Source: an uncultured bacterium (GTDB taxonomy: Bacteria; Verrucomicrobiota; Verrucomicrobiia; CAIQCK01). Taken from it: a stretch of DNA of 64,000 nucleotides. Position numbers and translations under genes: made by a program. Shown here piece after piece: positions 7,689-15,941 of the stretch. Below the pieces are notes generated by a model, which was not told where the DNA came from, made no database searches, and was given only the letters and a program-made list of their open reading frames with translations. Positions within the stretch are counted from its first letter, which is position 1, and each line of letters opens with the position of its first letter. The stretch lies in assembly GCA_903870275.1 (NCBI GenBank), contig CAIQCK010000065.1:42042-106041 (forward strand), given 5' to 3'.

Positions 7689-8096
7689 ATGGATTCCAAG
7701 CGGCCCCAACCTATTGACGGCGCCGAGAGGCATAAACAATTGCTCGCCGAGCTTCTGCGTGAGCAGGATATCCGGCAGAAGGGTTATCGGGAGCAGGCGC
7801 TCAAGATTTACCCGCATATCTGTGCAAGCTGCGGTCGCGAGTTTGATGGAAAACGCCTCCGCGAACTCACGGTCCACCACCGGGACCACAACCACGACAA
7901 CAATCCCCCGGATGGCAGCAACTGGGAACTGCTCTGCATCTATTGTCACGACCACGAACATGAGAAGTCGCTGATCGGCAAGTATTATGAGGGGCAGAGG
8001 CCGCCGGATGAGAAACCGCCTCCTTTGGTTTCCAATCCTTTCGACAAGCTGGAGACGCTGTTGAAACCCAAGCCGGATGACAAGAAGACCCGATAA
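7689..8096 (+). CDS. yajD: YajD-type HNH nuclease
   Basis: A 135-residue protein matching the E. coli YajD pattern: ALKIYPHICASCGREF, then LRELTVHHRDHNHDNNPPDGSNWELLC and YCHDHEH. The two CxxC-type cysteine pairs should hold a structural zinc, and the VHHRDH / N / H residues form the HNH nuclease site. Start is ATG 7689, where GAGGA (7679-7683) sits 5 bases upstream; the frame stays open to 7455 but that part overlaps the small selenoprotein in another frame and has no family similarity. Biological role of YajD proteins is unclear. It probably shares a transcript with the upstream selenoprotein. Confidence 0.9.
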   Translation: MDSKRPQPIDGAERHKQLLAELLREQDIRQKGYREQALKIYPHICASCGREFDGKRLRELTVHHRDHNHDNNPPDGSNWELLCIYCHDHEHEKSLIGKYYEGQRPPDEKPPPLVSNPFDKLETLLKPKPDDKKTR

Positions 8097-8143
8097 GAAC
8101 GGAGCAGGCCGAAAGAACGTTGTCAGTTTCGCGGTTGATTATC

Positions 8144-9784
8144 CTACTTGGCGGATTTCACTTTTTGGTTTTTCCGCCCTTCGGGCGGCAGATCGGTGAA
8201 CGGCGGGCGGTCGAATGTCTTGCCGTCGCCAAGCACGCGCGGGTCTTTGGCGTCGGCCAACACCTTCAACAGGCGTTCGGCCAGCCCATGCTTTTGTTCG
8301 GCGTAGGCGGGGTCGTTGGCAACGTTGACTGTCTGATCCGGGTCTTTGCGCAAGTCGTATAACTCCTCGGCCGGCCGTTTGCCGAAAGCGTAGTTATAGT
8401 GCCACTCCCAGTCTTCCTCGGCGTATTGGCGGACCATCCAGGCTTTCGTCGGACTGGCATCCATGTCCGCAAAGGCGGCGAACGTGTTGTGCTCCAGCAC
8501 CTCCAGCGTCGGCATGTCGGAGAGGCTCGTGAACTTCGGGCTGCCCATCGGCCAGCGGTCGGGGGCGAAGTTGCGGATGTAGAGAAACTCCGGTGTGCGC
8601 AACGCCCGGTGCGGATACGGCAGGTTGTCTTCGCGCGCGGCGGCCACGTGGCGTTCGCGGCCGGTCACGACCCACGTGCGGTCCGGATCCACCTGGCCGG
8701 ACTTTACCGAATGCAACACGTTCAGGAAACTGCGGCCCGTCATCACGGCCGGCGGCTTCAATCCACCCGCTTCAAGAAACGTCGGCGCCAGGTCCATGAG
8801 ATTGACGAAGTCGTCCACCACGCGGCCCGGTTGGACGCCCGGCCCGCGTGCGATCAGCGCGACGCCCACCCCGAAATCATACAGGTTGCATTTGCCGCCG
8901 GGCACGCCGGGCATGCCGTGGTCGCCACTGATGATGACGAGCGTTTTGTCGAGTTCACCGAGGTCCGCGAGTTTCTTGATCAGCACGCCCACGCCCGCGT
9001 CCCATGCCTGGCACTCGCCCATGTAATCGGTGTAATCGGCGCGCACCTCCGGCACGTCGGGCATGAACTTCGGCAGCTTGCCCCGCACAGAATCCGGTTC
9101 GAGTCCCCACAGCGCCTTGCCGGAACCTTTCTCATACGGCCGGTGGGTGAGCGTGGGGCCGAACCAGTAGCAGAACGGCTGGCCGGGTTTGCGGTCGGCG
9201 AGGAACGCGCCGAAGTTGTCGCGCACCTGCGCGAGGATCTTGTCCTTCGCCACCGCAAAAGTCATTCCCGACTGGACCAGCTTCGTGGCGCGCTCGGAGA
9301 ACCGGCAGAAATCGCGCCCGGCCTTTTCGTAGGCGTAGAGCTGGCCACCATACGGCGCGTCGACTGGCGCGCCCGGACTCCAGACTTTGTAACTCTTGCC
9401 GATGTGGTAGCCGGCATCGCGCAACAGCAGCGGATAACTCGGAATGGACGCGTCCCACACCGCGCCTTGCAAAATAGCGCCGCGGCCCGTGCGGAAGAAA
9501 TACTGCCCCGACAGCAACGAGCTGCGGCACGGCGTGCAACTGGGCGCCGTGACGAACGCGTTCTTGAACAGCACTCCCTCGCGCGCCATGCGGTCAATGA
9601 CCGGCGTCTTGAGCACCTGGTTGATCGAAGGCCCCGCCTCGACCGTCGTGTAGATGCCGGCATACCGGCCCCAGTCGTCCGCAAAACAAAACAGGATGTT
9701 GGGCCTTGCCGGTTCGGCCGCGAACGGCGTCAGGACGCTCGCCGCAAGCGCAAGAATGCACGGCAGAAATGTCGTCGTTTTCAT
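8144..9784 (-). CDS. Secreted sulfatase (arylsulfatase / heparan N-sulfatase-like)
   Basis: A 546-residue hydrolase with a Sec signal peptide (cleavage near FAAEPA). RPNILFCFADDWGRYAG carries the first metal-binding aspartates. PSCTPCRSSLLSGQ is the sulfatase signature C-x-P-x-R, in which Cys83 is converted to formylglycine by a separate maturase. IISGDHGMPGVPGGK and the following lysine/histidine region complete the active site. It hydrolyses sulfate esters or sulfamates of polysaccharides, consistent with the polysaccharide-degrading lifestyle of Verrucomicrobiota. The exact substrate cannot be assigned. It is the last intact chromosomal gene before the selC island. Confidence 0.9.
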   Translation of the reverse strand: MKTTTFLPCILALAASVLTPFAAEPARPNILFCFADDWGRYAGIYTTVEAGPSINQVLKTPVIDRMAREGVLFKNAFVTAPSCTPCRSSLLSGQYFFRTGRGAILQGAVWDASIPSYPLLLRDAGYHIGKSYKVWSPGAPVDAPYGGQLYAYEKAGRDFCRFSERATKLVQSGMTFAVAKDKILAQVRDNFGAFLADRKPGQPFCYWFGPTLTHRPYEKGSGKALWGLEPDSVRGKLPKFMPDVPEVRADYTDYMGECQAWDAGVGVLIKKLADLGELDKTLVIISGDHGMPGVPGGKCNLYDFGVGVALIARGPGVQPGRVVDDFVNLMDLAPTFLEAGGLKPPAVMTGRSFLNVLHSVKSGQVDPDRTWVVTGRERHVAAAREDNLPYPHRALRTPEFLYIRNFAPDRWPMGSPKFTSLSDMPTLEVLEHNTFAAFADMDASPTKAWMVRQYAEEDWEWHYNYAFGKRPAEELYDLRKDPDQTVNVANDPAYAEQKHGLAERLLKVLADAKDPRVLGDGKTFDRPPFTDLPPEGRKNQKVKSAK

Positions 9785-9836
9785 CGTTGATCGGCCTTCC
9801 GTTTTCCCACAGCGCCGCGGTCGTTTTTCAATTGGG

Positions 9837-10170
9837 TCATAAAGTATCTTCGTCGCGACCGCTCAGCTTATATCCACTTGCCCAGCCACATGCAATCGCG
9901 CTGCCGGAGGCGGCGCAACCGAGAGGTGAAATCAAGTTGGGCGACTTCGAATTCGATGGCGCCAAACCTTCATTCTGATGCGTAACGCGCGCTTGCTCCG
10001 CGAACGCCCCCGCGCCGGCCTTGGTCAAAAACATCCTGCGGATTCACCGACCGTCGACCTGGCCGGGGTCCGCCACATAACCGGCTTGCCCGCTGCGACG
10101 AGTTCGCTTATAGATTGGCGGCCATGCCCAGCGACTCAGTCGTTTACGAAGCGTTCCCTGCCACTGTGTC
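9837..10170 (-). pseudogene. Decayed integrase fragment (relic of an earlier selC insertion)
   Basis: On the minus strand two pieces in different frames match the N-terminal region of the island integrase at 47898-49181. At 10081-10140 there is W-P-x-I-Y-x-R-x-x-R-S-G-Q-A-G, against WPRIYRRIHRSGQAG in the integrase. At 9966-10034 there is FLTKAGAGAFAEQARV followed by NEG, against FPTKQAAETFATQARV followed by NEG. A stop and a frameshift separate them, and no catalytic domain remains. Its orientation and closeness to the selC half-repeat at 10206 are the same as for the intact integrase at the other end, so this is most simply the remnant of an older related element. Confidence 0.75.
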
Positions 10171-10205
10171 CTAGATATATTCGATACAAATCTAAAACGT
10201 TACGT

Positions 10206-10248
10206 GGAAAGTGATGGGTGCCTGGTGGTCCCCACGGTCTTCAAAACC
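10206..10248 (+). repeat. attL: 5' half of selC, left copy
   Basis: Forty-three bases identical to 49317-49359, running from the first base of tRNA-Sec (GGAAAGTG) through the anticodon loop (CTTCAAA) to the 3' strand of the anticodon stem. After ACC the sequence diverges completely from selC, so this is a dead half-gene and marks the left end of the island. The break in the anticodon arm identifies the recombinase as one using the anticodon-stem sublocation of a tRNA gene. Confidence 0.9.
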
Positions 10249-10260
10249 TGTTCTTACTGA

Positions 10261-10354
10261 TTGCAAATACGTAAGTTGCGTATTTGCAAGGGCACCTCTA
10301 GGCACCAAAGAGCACCTTAAGGCATCCAAAGTGTCACGCAAATGGCACGCAATC
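10261..10354. promoter_or_regulatory. Recombinase/excisionase arm-type binding region, left end
   Basis: Three structures lie just inside attL. A perfect 11-bp inverted repeat with a 7-base spacer occupies 10261-10289 (TTGCAAATACG / CGTATTTGCAA). Four decamers in exact 10-bp register follow at 10291-10330 (GGCACC or close variants at each start), a helical phasing typical of cooperative protein binding. Bases 10331-10354 (GTGTCACGCAAATGGCACGC, then AATC) recur at 49225-49248 with two differences. Together they look like Int and Xis arm sites; which protein binds which is inference. Confidence 0.6.
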
Positions 10355-10358
10355 TGTC

Positions 10359-10646
10359 TCATGATGTCCGCTCATCTCCAACGGCGCGAAACGTGAATCG
10401 TTGCAACGCCTGGTCAACGTCACCGCGCCTAAAAAGAACCGTGCGTCCGACTTTGATAAACGGAATCACTCGTCCATTCATCCAGTTTGTAATCGTGCGC
10501 ATACTAACTCCGAGCACCTCGGCCAGTTCATCTTTTCGTAAGTAGAGCTTCGGCAATGCCGGCAAGGCGACCGAACCACCTTGCGCCTCGCCCGCGCTCG
10601 TTGGCGATTTGTCCGGCTGCACTGGTTGGGTGGCGATCCCTTTCAC
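10359..10646 (-). CDS. Excisionase-like helix-turn-helix protein
   Basis: A 95-residue protein whose C-terminal two thirds (LYLRKDELAEVLGVSMRTITNWMNG, then IPFIKVGRTVLFRRGDVDQAL) is the HTH_17 / MerR-like excisionase fold used by AlpA and many Xis proteins. The N-terminal 30 residues are a Pro/Gly/Ser-rich linker. Start is GTG at 10646, directly after the TGA of the primase gene, so it is the last gene of that minus-strand operon. Its position next to attL and the phased repeats supports a directionality-factor role. Confidence 0.72.
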   Translation of the reverse strand: MKGIATQPVQPDKSPTSAGEAQGGSVALPALPKLYLRKDELAEVLGVSMRTITNWMNGRVIPFIKVGRTVLFRRGDVDQALQRFTFRAVGDERTS

Positions 10647-10647
10647 G

Positions 10648-13311
10648 TCAGGAAATGTCCTCTAGCTCGCGCTGGCCGTCGGGATGATCGCCCCCGTCGG
10701 CATCAACTCTTTCCATGCCTTCAGTGGCGCGAGTGGCGTCACAAGTGCCTTTTTGAGGTAGATTCTCTTTTGTAGATTCTCCTGAAGGATTTATCCCTAA
10801 ATCAATGCCACTAGCGCCACTGGCGCCACTCCCGCCCATTTCAACCAAGCCGATGCCCCGCCAAACGCGCATACCGCCGGTAGCCTTTCCAGATTGGCAG
10901 TTGTAGCGTCGGAGGCAATCAGCGAAACGGTGCCTGCCCAATGGATAACGGTCGCCATTCCCTTCGCACCAAGCCTCATATTTCGCACGCAACGCTTTCG
11001 CGGAGCATTCCATGTCGTTGCGGAACACACAGCAGTCTTCAATGAACTCGGCCAACGGATCGGTTTCCTCACGATAGGCAGCCGTTGAATTTTCCACCGC
11101 TTGCGCGGTTCCGAGTCCGTTGCGCTGATACGCGAGACAACCTTCAACCGCCCACGCCAGCAGTGCGGCGCAAGAAGGAGATTCCGGGTTTTCTAGGGCG
11201 AGCTTTATTTTGGGGTCACGTTGTGCCCGGGGAATCTGGTAGTTGAATGGCACGCGGCGAAGTCGGTTCCACGTTGCATCATCGCCGCCGTCTTCCAGGG
11301 CGGGAGCATGATTTGTGCAAAGCCACAGCTTGTGTGTCGGTCCAAACTCAACCGATGATTCACGTATTTCCCTCGCCCTGATCGTGTCGCCGCCGGTCAG
11401 TCGTTTGATGGTTTCCGCAGAAAACCTCCGACCATGCTTTGTCTCGGCCGCCACAGCGAGACGAACACCGCGCAACTTGGCCAGATCGTATCGTGGGTTC
11501 GTCCCCTTGTGCTCTGTCTCCAATAGAGTTTCACAATCCAGCGTCAAACTATAATCACCCATCGCGGCTCGTAATCCCTCGACGAAGGTGGATTTTCCGG
11601 TGTCGGTGAGCTCGCTGAAGATGATGAACAAGCACTTCTCGGTAATGAGGCCGGTGAGCGTGTAGCCGGCAGCGCGTTGTAAATAGCTGGCAAGCTCAGA
11701 GTCGCCTCCTGTGACGTGATGAATAAACCGGTCAAGAACATCGTCGTGCAACCCTGGCACGTACTTGACAGGCGAGAGTTTCGTCAGCAAATCCTCGTGA
11801 GAGTGTGGGCGCAACTTGCCCGTCCGCAACTCGAGTGTCCCGTTGCTGACATTGAGCAACCACGGGTCGCGATCAAACGCAGCCAGCGGCTGCGCCATGC
11901 CCATGCTGGCAGCGAGCTTGATGGCGGCTTCGATGCGTTCTTTCTTCTCGCAGAGTAGTCCAAACTTGAAATGTTTCGACTGCGTGTCATCCGGAACGCT
12001 AGACGGCAGCACGTTGCATTCTTTTCGAATATGTCGCGCTGTTTTCAGCATCAGACGACGCATTTCAATGAGATGGGGATCTGGTCTGTATCGCTTGCCG
12101 TCCCACGCGAACCAGACGCCAGTATCACTTTGAAAGACTGCTTCCTTCCCAAAATAGAAAGCGAAACGTTCTGCCAACCCCGCATCGGTCCGTGCTAATA
12201 GTTGACCTTCTGCTGCCAATTCGACGGGGTCCCGCCGTGTGCCGATCTGTGAGGCTTCCGCACCTTGAATCTCCCGTTGCGATTGTTCGCGCCCTGCGCC
12301 AGGCTCGATGACCACAGAAGCGCCAATAACGGTGGTAATCTGGTCTCGTGTCGCGCCTGCCAACGTCCAAACGTTAACGTCTTTATATTCAGGCGGCGTC
12401 AACGCGCTCATGACCTTGCAGCCCGCGTGCTCTGCAACGTCGCGCAACCACTTCTCGGCGGGATTGCGCCCTTTCTCATCTGTGGCGTCGTTCTGTCGGA
12501 AAGCGTAGAGCGTCGAGTCCGGAGCACAAAGACTGGCAACCAGCTTCCCGTTTTCCGCGCCTCGGGTAATGATAATCGCCTCAGCTCCGTTCGATTCGGC
12601 CTCGCTGTTGTGCCAGCCGAGCTTGTCCATCACGGCAAACGCGTCCCACTGGGACTCGAAACACGACACCGATGCCGCAGTTTGTGGCGTACCGATCACC
12701 AGGGGATGAACGCGGCAGCCTTTCGTGTAGAACCACGTTGCTCTTCCATTCTCAGCCTTCGGCTCGACTCGATAGTGGATGCCAACAACAAGGCCGGCAT
12801 CGTTGTAAACAGGCATCGCAATCTTGCCTTCATGCCGGCCGATCAGTTTGCGCTCGTGCAACCAGCGAACAAACTCGACTGAATAACCGCGCCACGTTGC
12901 GAGTTGTTCGACATGTGCGTTTGTGAATCCGTCAACGCAAGCCTCCCATTCTTTCGTCAAATCGCACTCTGTCTTGGTATGGGGTTTTCGGGGTTCTGCA
13001 ACAGGTGTCTGGGTTGTGCCGTGACCGTTGACCCCGGCAATGTCGGCATATTTTTGAATCGCGGCGCCTTTCGACAACCCGAAGTGCTTGGCAAGGAAAT
13101 CCACCTCGTCACCCCAGCCGCAACCTGCATGACATTTCCAGAACCACCGCCCGTCCTTCTTGAAAACACTGAAGGATTTTTGTTTGTGTGACTGACCGTC
13201 ACTTTCATGGAACGGGCACCATCCCTTTTTGCCTGCGTGCTCGCCCAGCCCAATAAAGACCATGAGATCAGGCAATGGCATTCGGCGCCGACACTCGTTC
13301 AGATTAGTCAC
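10648..13311 (-). CDS. D5-type primase-helicase (zinc finger, Toprim-like, SF3 helicase)
   Basis: An 887-residue replication protein. A CHC2-type zinc finger (C32, H35, C60, C64: CPFHESDG followed by WFWKCHAGCGWGDEVDF) comes first, then a Toprim-like central part, then D5_N and a superfamily 3 helicase with FSELTDTGKSTF as Walker A. That motif lacks the usual first glycine. The carboxyl end is Gly/Ser-rich and low complexity. Start is GTG 13311 because GGAGG (complement of 13317-13321) lies 5 bases upstream; the longer frame to 13377 lacks such a site. It should initiate replication of the excised island. Confidence 0.88.
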   Translation of the reverse strand: MTNLNECRRRMPLPDLMVFIGLGEHAGKKGWCPFHESDGQSHKQKSFSVFKKDGRWFWKCHAGCGWGDEVDFLAKHFGLSKGAAIQKYADIAGVNGHGTTQTPVAEPRKPHTKTECDLTKEWEACVDGFTNAHVEQLATWRGYSVEFVRWLHERKLIGRHEGKIAMPVYNDAGLVVGIHYRVEPKAENGRATWFYTKGCRVHPLVIGTPQTAASVSCFESQWDAFAVMDKLGWHNSEAESNGAEAIIITRGAENGKLVASLCAPDSTLYAFRQNDATDEKGRNPAEKWLRDVAEHAGCKVMSALTPPEYKDVNVWTLAGATRDQITTVIGASVVIEPGAGREQSQREIQGAEASQIGTRRDPVELAAEGQLLARTDAGLAERFAFYFGKEAVFQSDTGVWFAWDGKRYRPDPHLIEMRRLMLKTARHIRKECNVLPSSVPDDTQSKHFKFGLLCEKKERIEAAIKLAASMGMAQPLAAFDRDPWLLNVSNGTLELRTGKLRPHSHEDLLTKLSPVKYVPGLHDDVLDRFIHHVTGGDSELASYLQRAAGYTLTGLITEKCLFIIFSELTDTGKSTFVEGLRAAMGDYSLTLDCETLLETEHKGTNPRYDLAKLRGVRLAVAAETKHGRRFSAETIKRLTGGDTIRAREIRESSVEFGPTHKLWLCTNHAPALEDGGDDATWNRLRRVPFNYQIPRAQRDPKIKLALENPESPSCAALLAWAVEGCLAYQRNGLGTAQAVENSTAAYREETDPLAEFIEDCCVFRNDMECSAKALRAKYEAWCEGNGDRYPLGRHRFADCLRRYNCQSGKATGGMRVWRGIGLVEMGGSGASGASGIDLGINPSGESTKENLPQKGTCDATRATEGMERVDADGGDHPDGQRELEDIS

Positions 13312-13480
13312 AGGTTCCTCCCTGCAACGCCGAACGCACATGGCGACGCACTGGTTGTTCCACGACGCGCAGCGCACTCATTACCCTGCCCTCACAAATG
13401 GTTTGCCCACTTCCACGCTTAGCCGTCGCTATGCGACTGGCAAACAACTTTTCCGCCTCTTTGATCTCGCCCCCACTCAT
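13304..13480 (-). CDS. Small hypothetical protein coupled to the primase gene
   Basis: A 58-residue frame starting ATGAGTGGGGGC. Its ATG overlaps the stop of the upstream 91-residue frame (ATGA), and its own stop lies inside the first codons of the primase gene (GTGACTAA). AGGAG lies 9 bases before the ATG. The protein is Arg/Ala-rich (EAEKLFASRIATAKRGSGQT) and matches no family I know. The chain of overlaps argues that it is really translated, perhaps mainly to deliver ribosomes to the primase start. Confidence 0.5.
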   Translation of the reverse strand: MSGGEIKEAEKLFASRIATAKRGSGQTICEGRVMSALRVVEQPVRRHVRSALQGGTCD

Positions 13481-13752
13481 CCCCTATTCTCCTGTGACTT
13501 GCGAATCTGCTCCGCCCCTACGCGCTCTATTCGCTCTGCTGCAAATAACCTCGATCCACTTTGTGTCAGTAGCGATTCAACACCGATGTCCGCAGCAAAT
13601 CTCTGGGCCGTTATTGTTGAACAACCGAGTCTCCCTCTGGTTCCGCCGACTTGTAAACCGTTGTCGAGTTCTTTTCGCATGCCCGACGGATAGCACGCGA
13701 CTATACGAATGCAATCGTATCTATGCTGGAACGGGCAAGAATCGCATCGCAA
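13477..13752 (-). CDS. Small cysteine-containing hypothetical protein
   Basis: A 91-residue frame with a CDSCPFQHRYDC cluster at its start, which could bind a metal, and no other recognisable motif. The only in-frame start is TTG at 13752, so the exact 5' end is uncertain. It fills most of the gap between the 540-residue gene and the primase, and its stop overlaps the ATG of the next small frame. A 7-bp hairpin (GCAACCT 13749-13755 with AGGTTGC 13765-13771) covers the start codon region and might limit its translation. Confidence 0.42.
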   Translation of the reverse strand: MRCDSCPFQHRYDCIRIVACYPSGMRKELDNGLQVGGTRGRLGCSTITAQRFAADIGVESLLTQSGSRLFAAERIERVGAEQIRKSQENRG

Positions 13753-13783
13753 CCTGAGGGGCTGAGGTTGCGAAGTTCCACGC

Positions 13784-15406
13784 TTATTTTTGGCTCTGCC
13801 GTAGAGTCTTCAACAGGAAACGCCAGACCCTGTCGAATATTTTTGCTTGCCACTCCCCCTTCGCCCACCCAACGCTATTAACTCGCATATCCGTCACGAC
13901 CAATCGCCGCAGTGTGCGATGTTTTTCTGCGTGGGGAAAATACTCGTCAAACAAGCGCTTGTAGTATGGCTTCCATTTAGTTGCGTTTATTTTGCAGATC
14001 CGGCCAAAGGTTCGTTCTACTGTCTTGAAATTCCCCAGTGCCAGGAAGCGGTGTTTCGGACATTCTCGCGGATAAGCAGCTTCAAGAATGAACCGATTCA
14101 ATCTTGTGCGTTCATTGTCGTTCAGTTCCGATTTGCGCCGCGGGATGTTCCTCGCCACTTTGGGCAGAACAAGACGTTTGAATTGTTGATGCAATCCTGT
14201 CCCCATCAACATTCGGTTGAGTGATTCGAGTTCCGTCCCCGCTGGTGGGTTCTTCGGGCATTCTTTTGGGAAAACAGTCTCCAGGATAAGCCGATTCAAT
14301 CGTGCGCGTTTATTTCCCGTTCGACGCGACACACTCCTCACTAAACGCTTCATCACCTCAGGCAGAGGAATCCCCTTGAAGCGTTGATGCAACGCGTCGC
14401 TGTTCAGTAACGTATTGAGCGATTCGAGTTCCGTTCTTGCCTTGGGAACTCGTATGCCGCCAGCAGTGATGGCCTCCAATAGGCCATGCGTCGAGAACTG
14501 TCCACAGAACTCATCCATATAGAAGACCGAAGAACCTGCACCTGGGACGACAATGCCATCAGAAGTGATTGCATTTAACAAACCACGCATCGTGAACGGC
14601 TCCCTAAACTCATCCCTCCAAAACTCGAAAGACCGCAAAAAACGTGCATGTGGCATTTCGCTTATGAGGAACATTGCCCACTTCGTCCCTCCTTTGTGCC
14701 AGTCCCATCGAGATTTCGGACTCATTGTTTGAAGCAGGGAATTCTTACCCACCTCAAGCTCGCCCAGGATCGTCTCAATATCCTTCCTCGCCACCGGATG
14801 TCGGCACGCAAAAACCGGCCATTCGTCCAATTTTTGGGCAATAGGGCGCAATCTCTCCACCGGCAACTGCTCAACCAATCCGACCGCATCGTAAGCAAGC
14901 ATAGCTAGCGCTTCCACGGCTTCCTGGTCACGCTCCGCAGCTTCGCGGCGCATCTTCGGCAGCGCTTTTTCGAACGAAGGATCAAGTTTGCCATTTTGCT
15001 CAAGGTGTTGTTGCACACGATCCTCAAGCTTCAAGGTCTGTTCTTCTCTTCGGCGCGAAAGCTCCCAGAGCGCCTGCCAAACCTCGGCCGCGATTCTCAA
15101 TGTAGGACGACCAGGGGGCGGGTAATTGGCCGGATCAGGCATGCCAAGCTTTTCAGTTGTCAGTAATTGGAGTTTATTGTGAAATGCTTGTCTGGGAACG
15201 TCGCTGAAAGGCAGCCTCTTCTTCAAATCAACGATTCGTAGGGGTTCTGAACAGGCACCAGATTCAGGCTGTGGCTTGTTCTCTTGCTCCTCGGTTTTTC
15301 CGGCAGTCTTGTCTGATGGTAAAGATGGAGTTCCGGGCTCAACCGGCCAGCCAGGCGTGAATGGCTGGCCAAGACTGGGATCAAAAACTTTCCGTTTTCG
15401 TTTCAC
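13784..15406 (-). CDS. Hypothetical protein with internal duplications
   Basis: A 540-residue basic protein of unknown function. A Pro/Lys/Glu-rich N-terminus (about 1-60) precedes a helical region. Two internal duplications are visible. TELESLNTLLNSDALHQRFK is echoed by TELESLNRMLMGTGLHQQFK about 70 residues later, each followed by RARLNRLILE or RTRLNRFILE and then a PKECPK or PRECPK end. GLLNAITSDGIVVPGA is echoed by GLLEAITAGGIRVPKA. Repeat-built helical units suggest a binding scaffold. It lies in the minus-strand replication block of the island, between the CYTH gene and the primase. Confidence 0.6.
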   Translation of the reverse strand: MKRKRKVFDPSLGQPFTPGWPVEPGTPSLPSDKTAGKTEEQENKPQPESGACSEPLRIVDLKKRLPFSDVPRQAFHNKLQLLTTEKLGMPDPANYPPPGRPTLRIAAEVWQALWELSRRREEQTLKLEDRVQQHLEQNGKLDPSFEKALPKMRREAAERDQEAVEALAMLAYDAVGLVEQLPVERLRPIAQKLDEWPVFACRHPVARKDIETILGELEVGKNSLLQTMSPKSRWDWHKGGTKWAMFLISEMPHARFLRSFEFWRDEFREPFTMRGLLNAITSDGIVVPGAGSSVFYMDEFCGQFSTHGLLEAITAGGIRVPKARTELESLNTLLNSDALHQRFKGIPLPEVMKRLVRSVSRRTGNKRARLNRLILETVFPKECPKNPPAGTELESLNRMLMGTGLHQQFKRLVLPKVARNIPRRKSELNDNERTRLNRFILEAAYPRECPKHRFLALGNFKTVERTFGRICKINATKWKPYYKRLFDEYFPHAEKHRTLRRLVVTDMRVNSVGWAKGEWQAKIFDRVWRFLLKTLRQSQK

Positions 15407-15466
15407 TGTAGCTGTCCTTTCTTCGATTCCGCTTTTCGACCTCTCATCGGTTTTTGCACCTTCTTG

Positions 15467-15940
15467 TCACTTTGCTGCCCGCCACTGTGAATAGGGTTTC
15501 TCCGATAGCGACGAGTTGAAGTAGCGCGGGTTTTCAGTCACCTCAACGCCGACCCAATCCGGCAACGCCAGCGGTTCGTTCTCCATAATCAGTTCAACCT
15601 CAGCCACGACCAGTCCACGGTTCTCGCCACGAAACTCGTCAACCTCCCATTCATGGCCTGCGTGCCATATTCGAAAGCGAGTCTTCTCAATGAGCGAGGG
15701 AACACAGAGACGCAGGAGCTCCTCGGCGTCCTGCGAAGGAATCGGGTATTCAAACTCCGACTTGGAAACACCCACGGTGCGGCCCTTGATCGTAAGAAAC
15801 GCTTCGTCGCCTGCGATTCTCACACGGATGGTCCTGTCAGGGTTCTTGCTGAGGTGACCTTGCCGAATGAGTTGCCCTGCATCCGCAGTTCTCCAGACGT
15901 CTTTTTTTAGTAAAAATCGTCTTTCAATCTCAACGCTCAT
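15467..15940 (-). CDS. CYTH-domain protein (triphosphate tunnel metalloenzyme family)
   Basis: A 157-residue single-domain protein. MSVEIERRFLL gives the ExExx signature that names the CYTH family. The pattern RTIRVRIAGDEAFLTIKGRT, then EFEYPIP, KTRFRIWHAG and GLVVAEVELI supplies the alternating acidic and basic residues lining the triphosphate tunnel. Relatives are inorganic triphosphatases, thiamine triphosphatases or class IV adenylate cyclases; which applies here is not visible. It overlaps closely with the DUF932 gene upstream, so the pair is one transcript. A CYTH enzyme inside an integrative element is unusual and might act on nucleotides during conflict or replication. Confidence 0.8.
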   Translation of the reverse strand: MSVEIERRFLLKKDVWRTADAGQLIRQGHLSKNPDRTIRVRIAGDEAFLTIKGRTVGVSKSEFEYPIPSQDAEELLRLCVPSLIEKTRFRIWHAGHEWEVDEFRGENRGLVVAEVELIMENEPLALPDWVGVEVTENPRYFNSSLSEKPYSQWRAAK

Positions 15941-15941
15941 T

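Noticed and set aside
8399..9790. 463-codon plus-strand open frame
   Set aside because: Antisense to the sulfatase, which carries the C-x-P-x-R signature.
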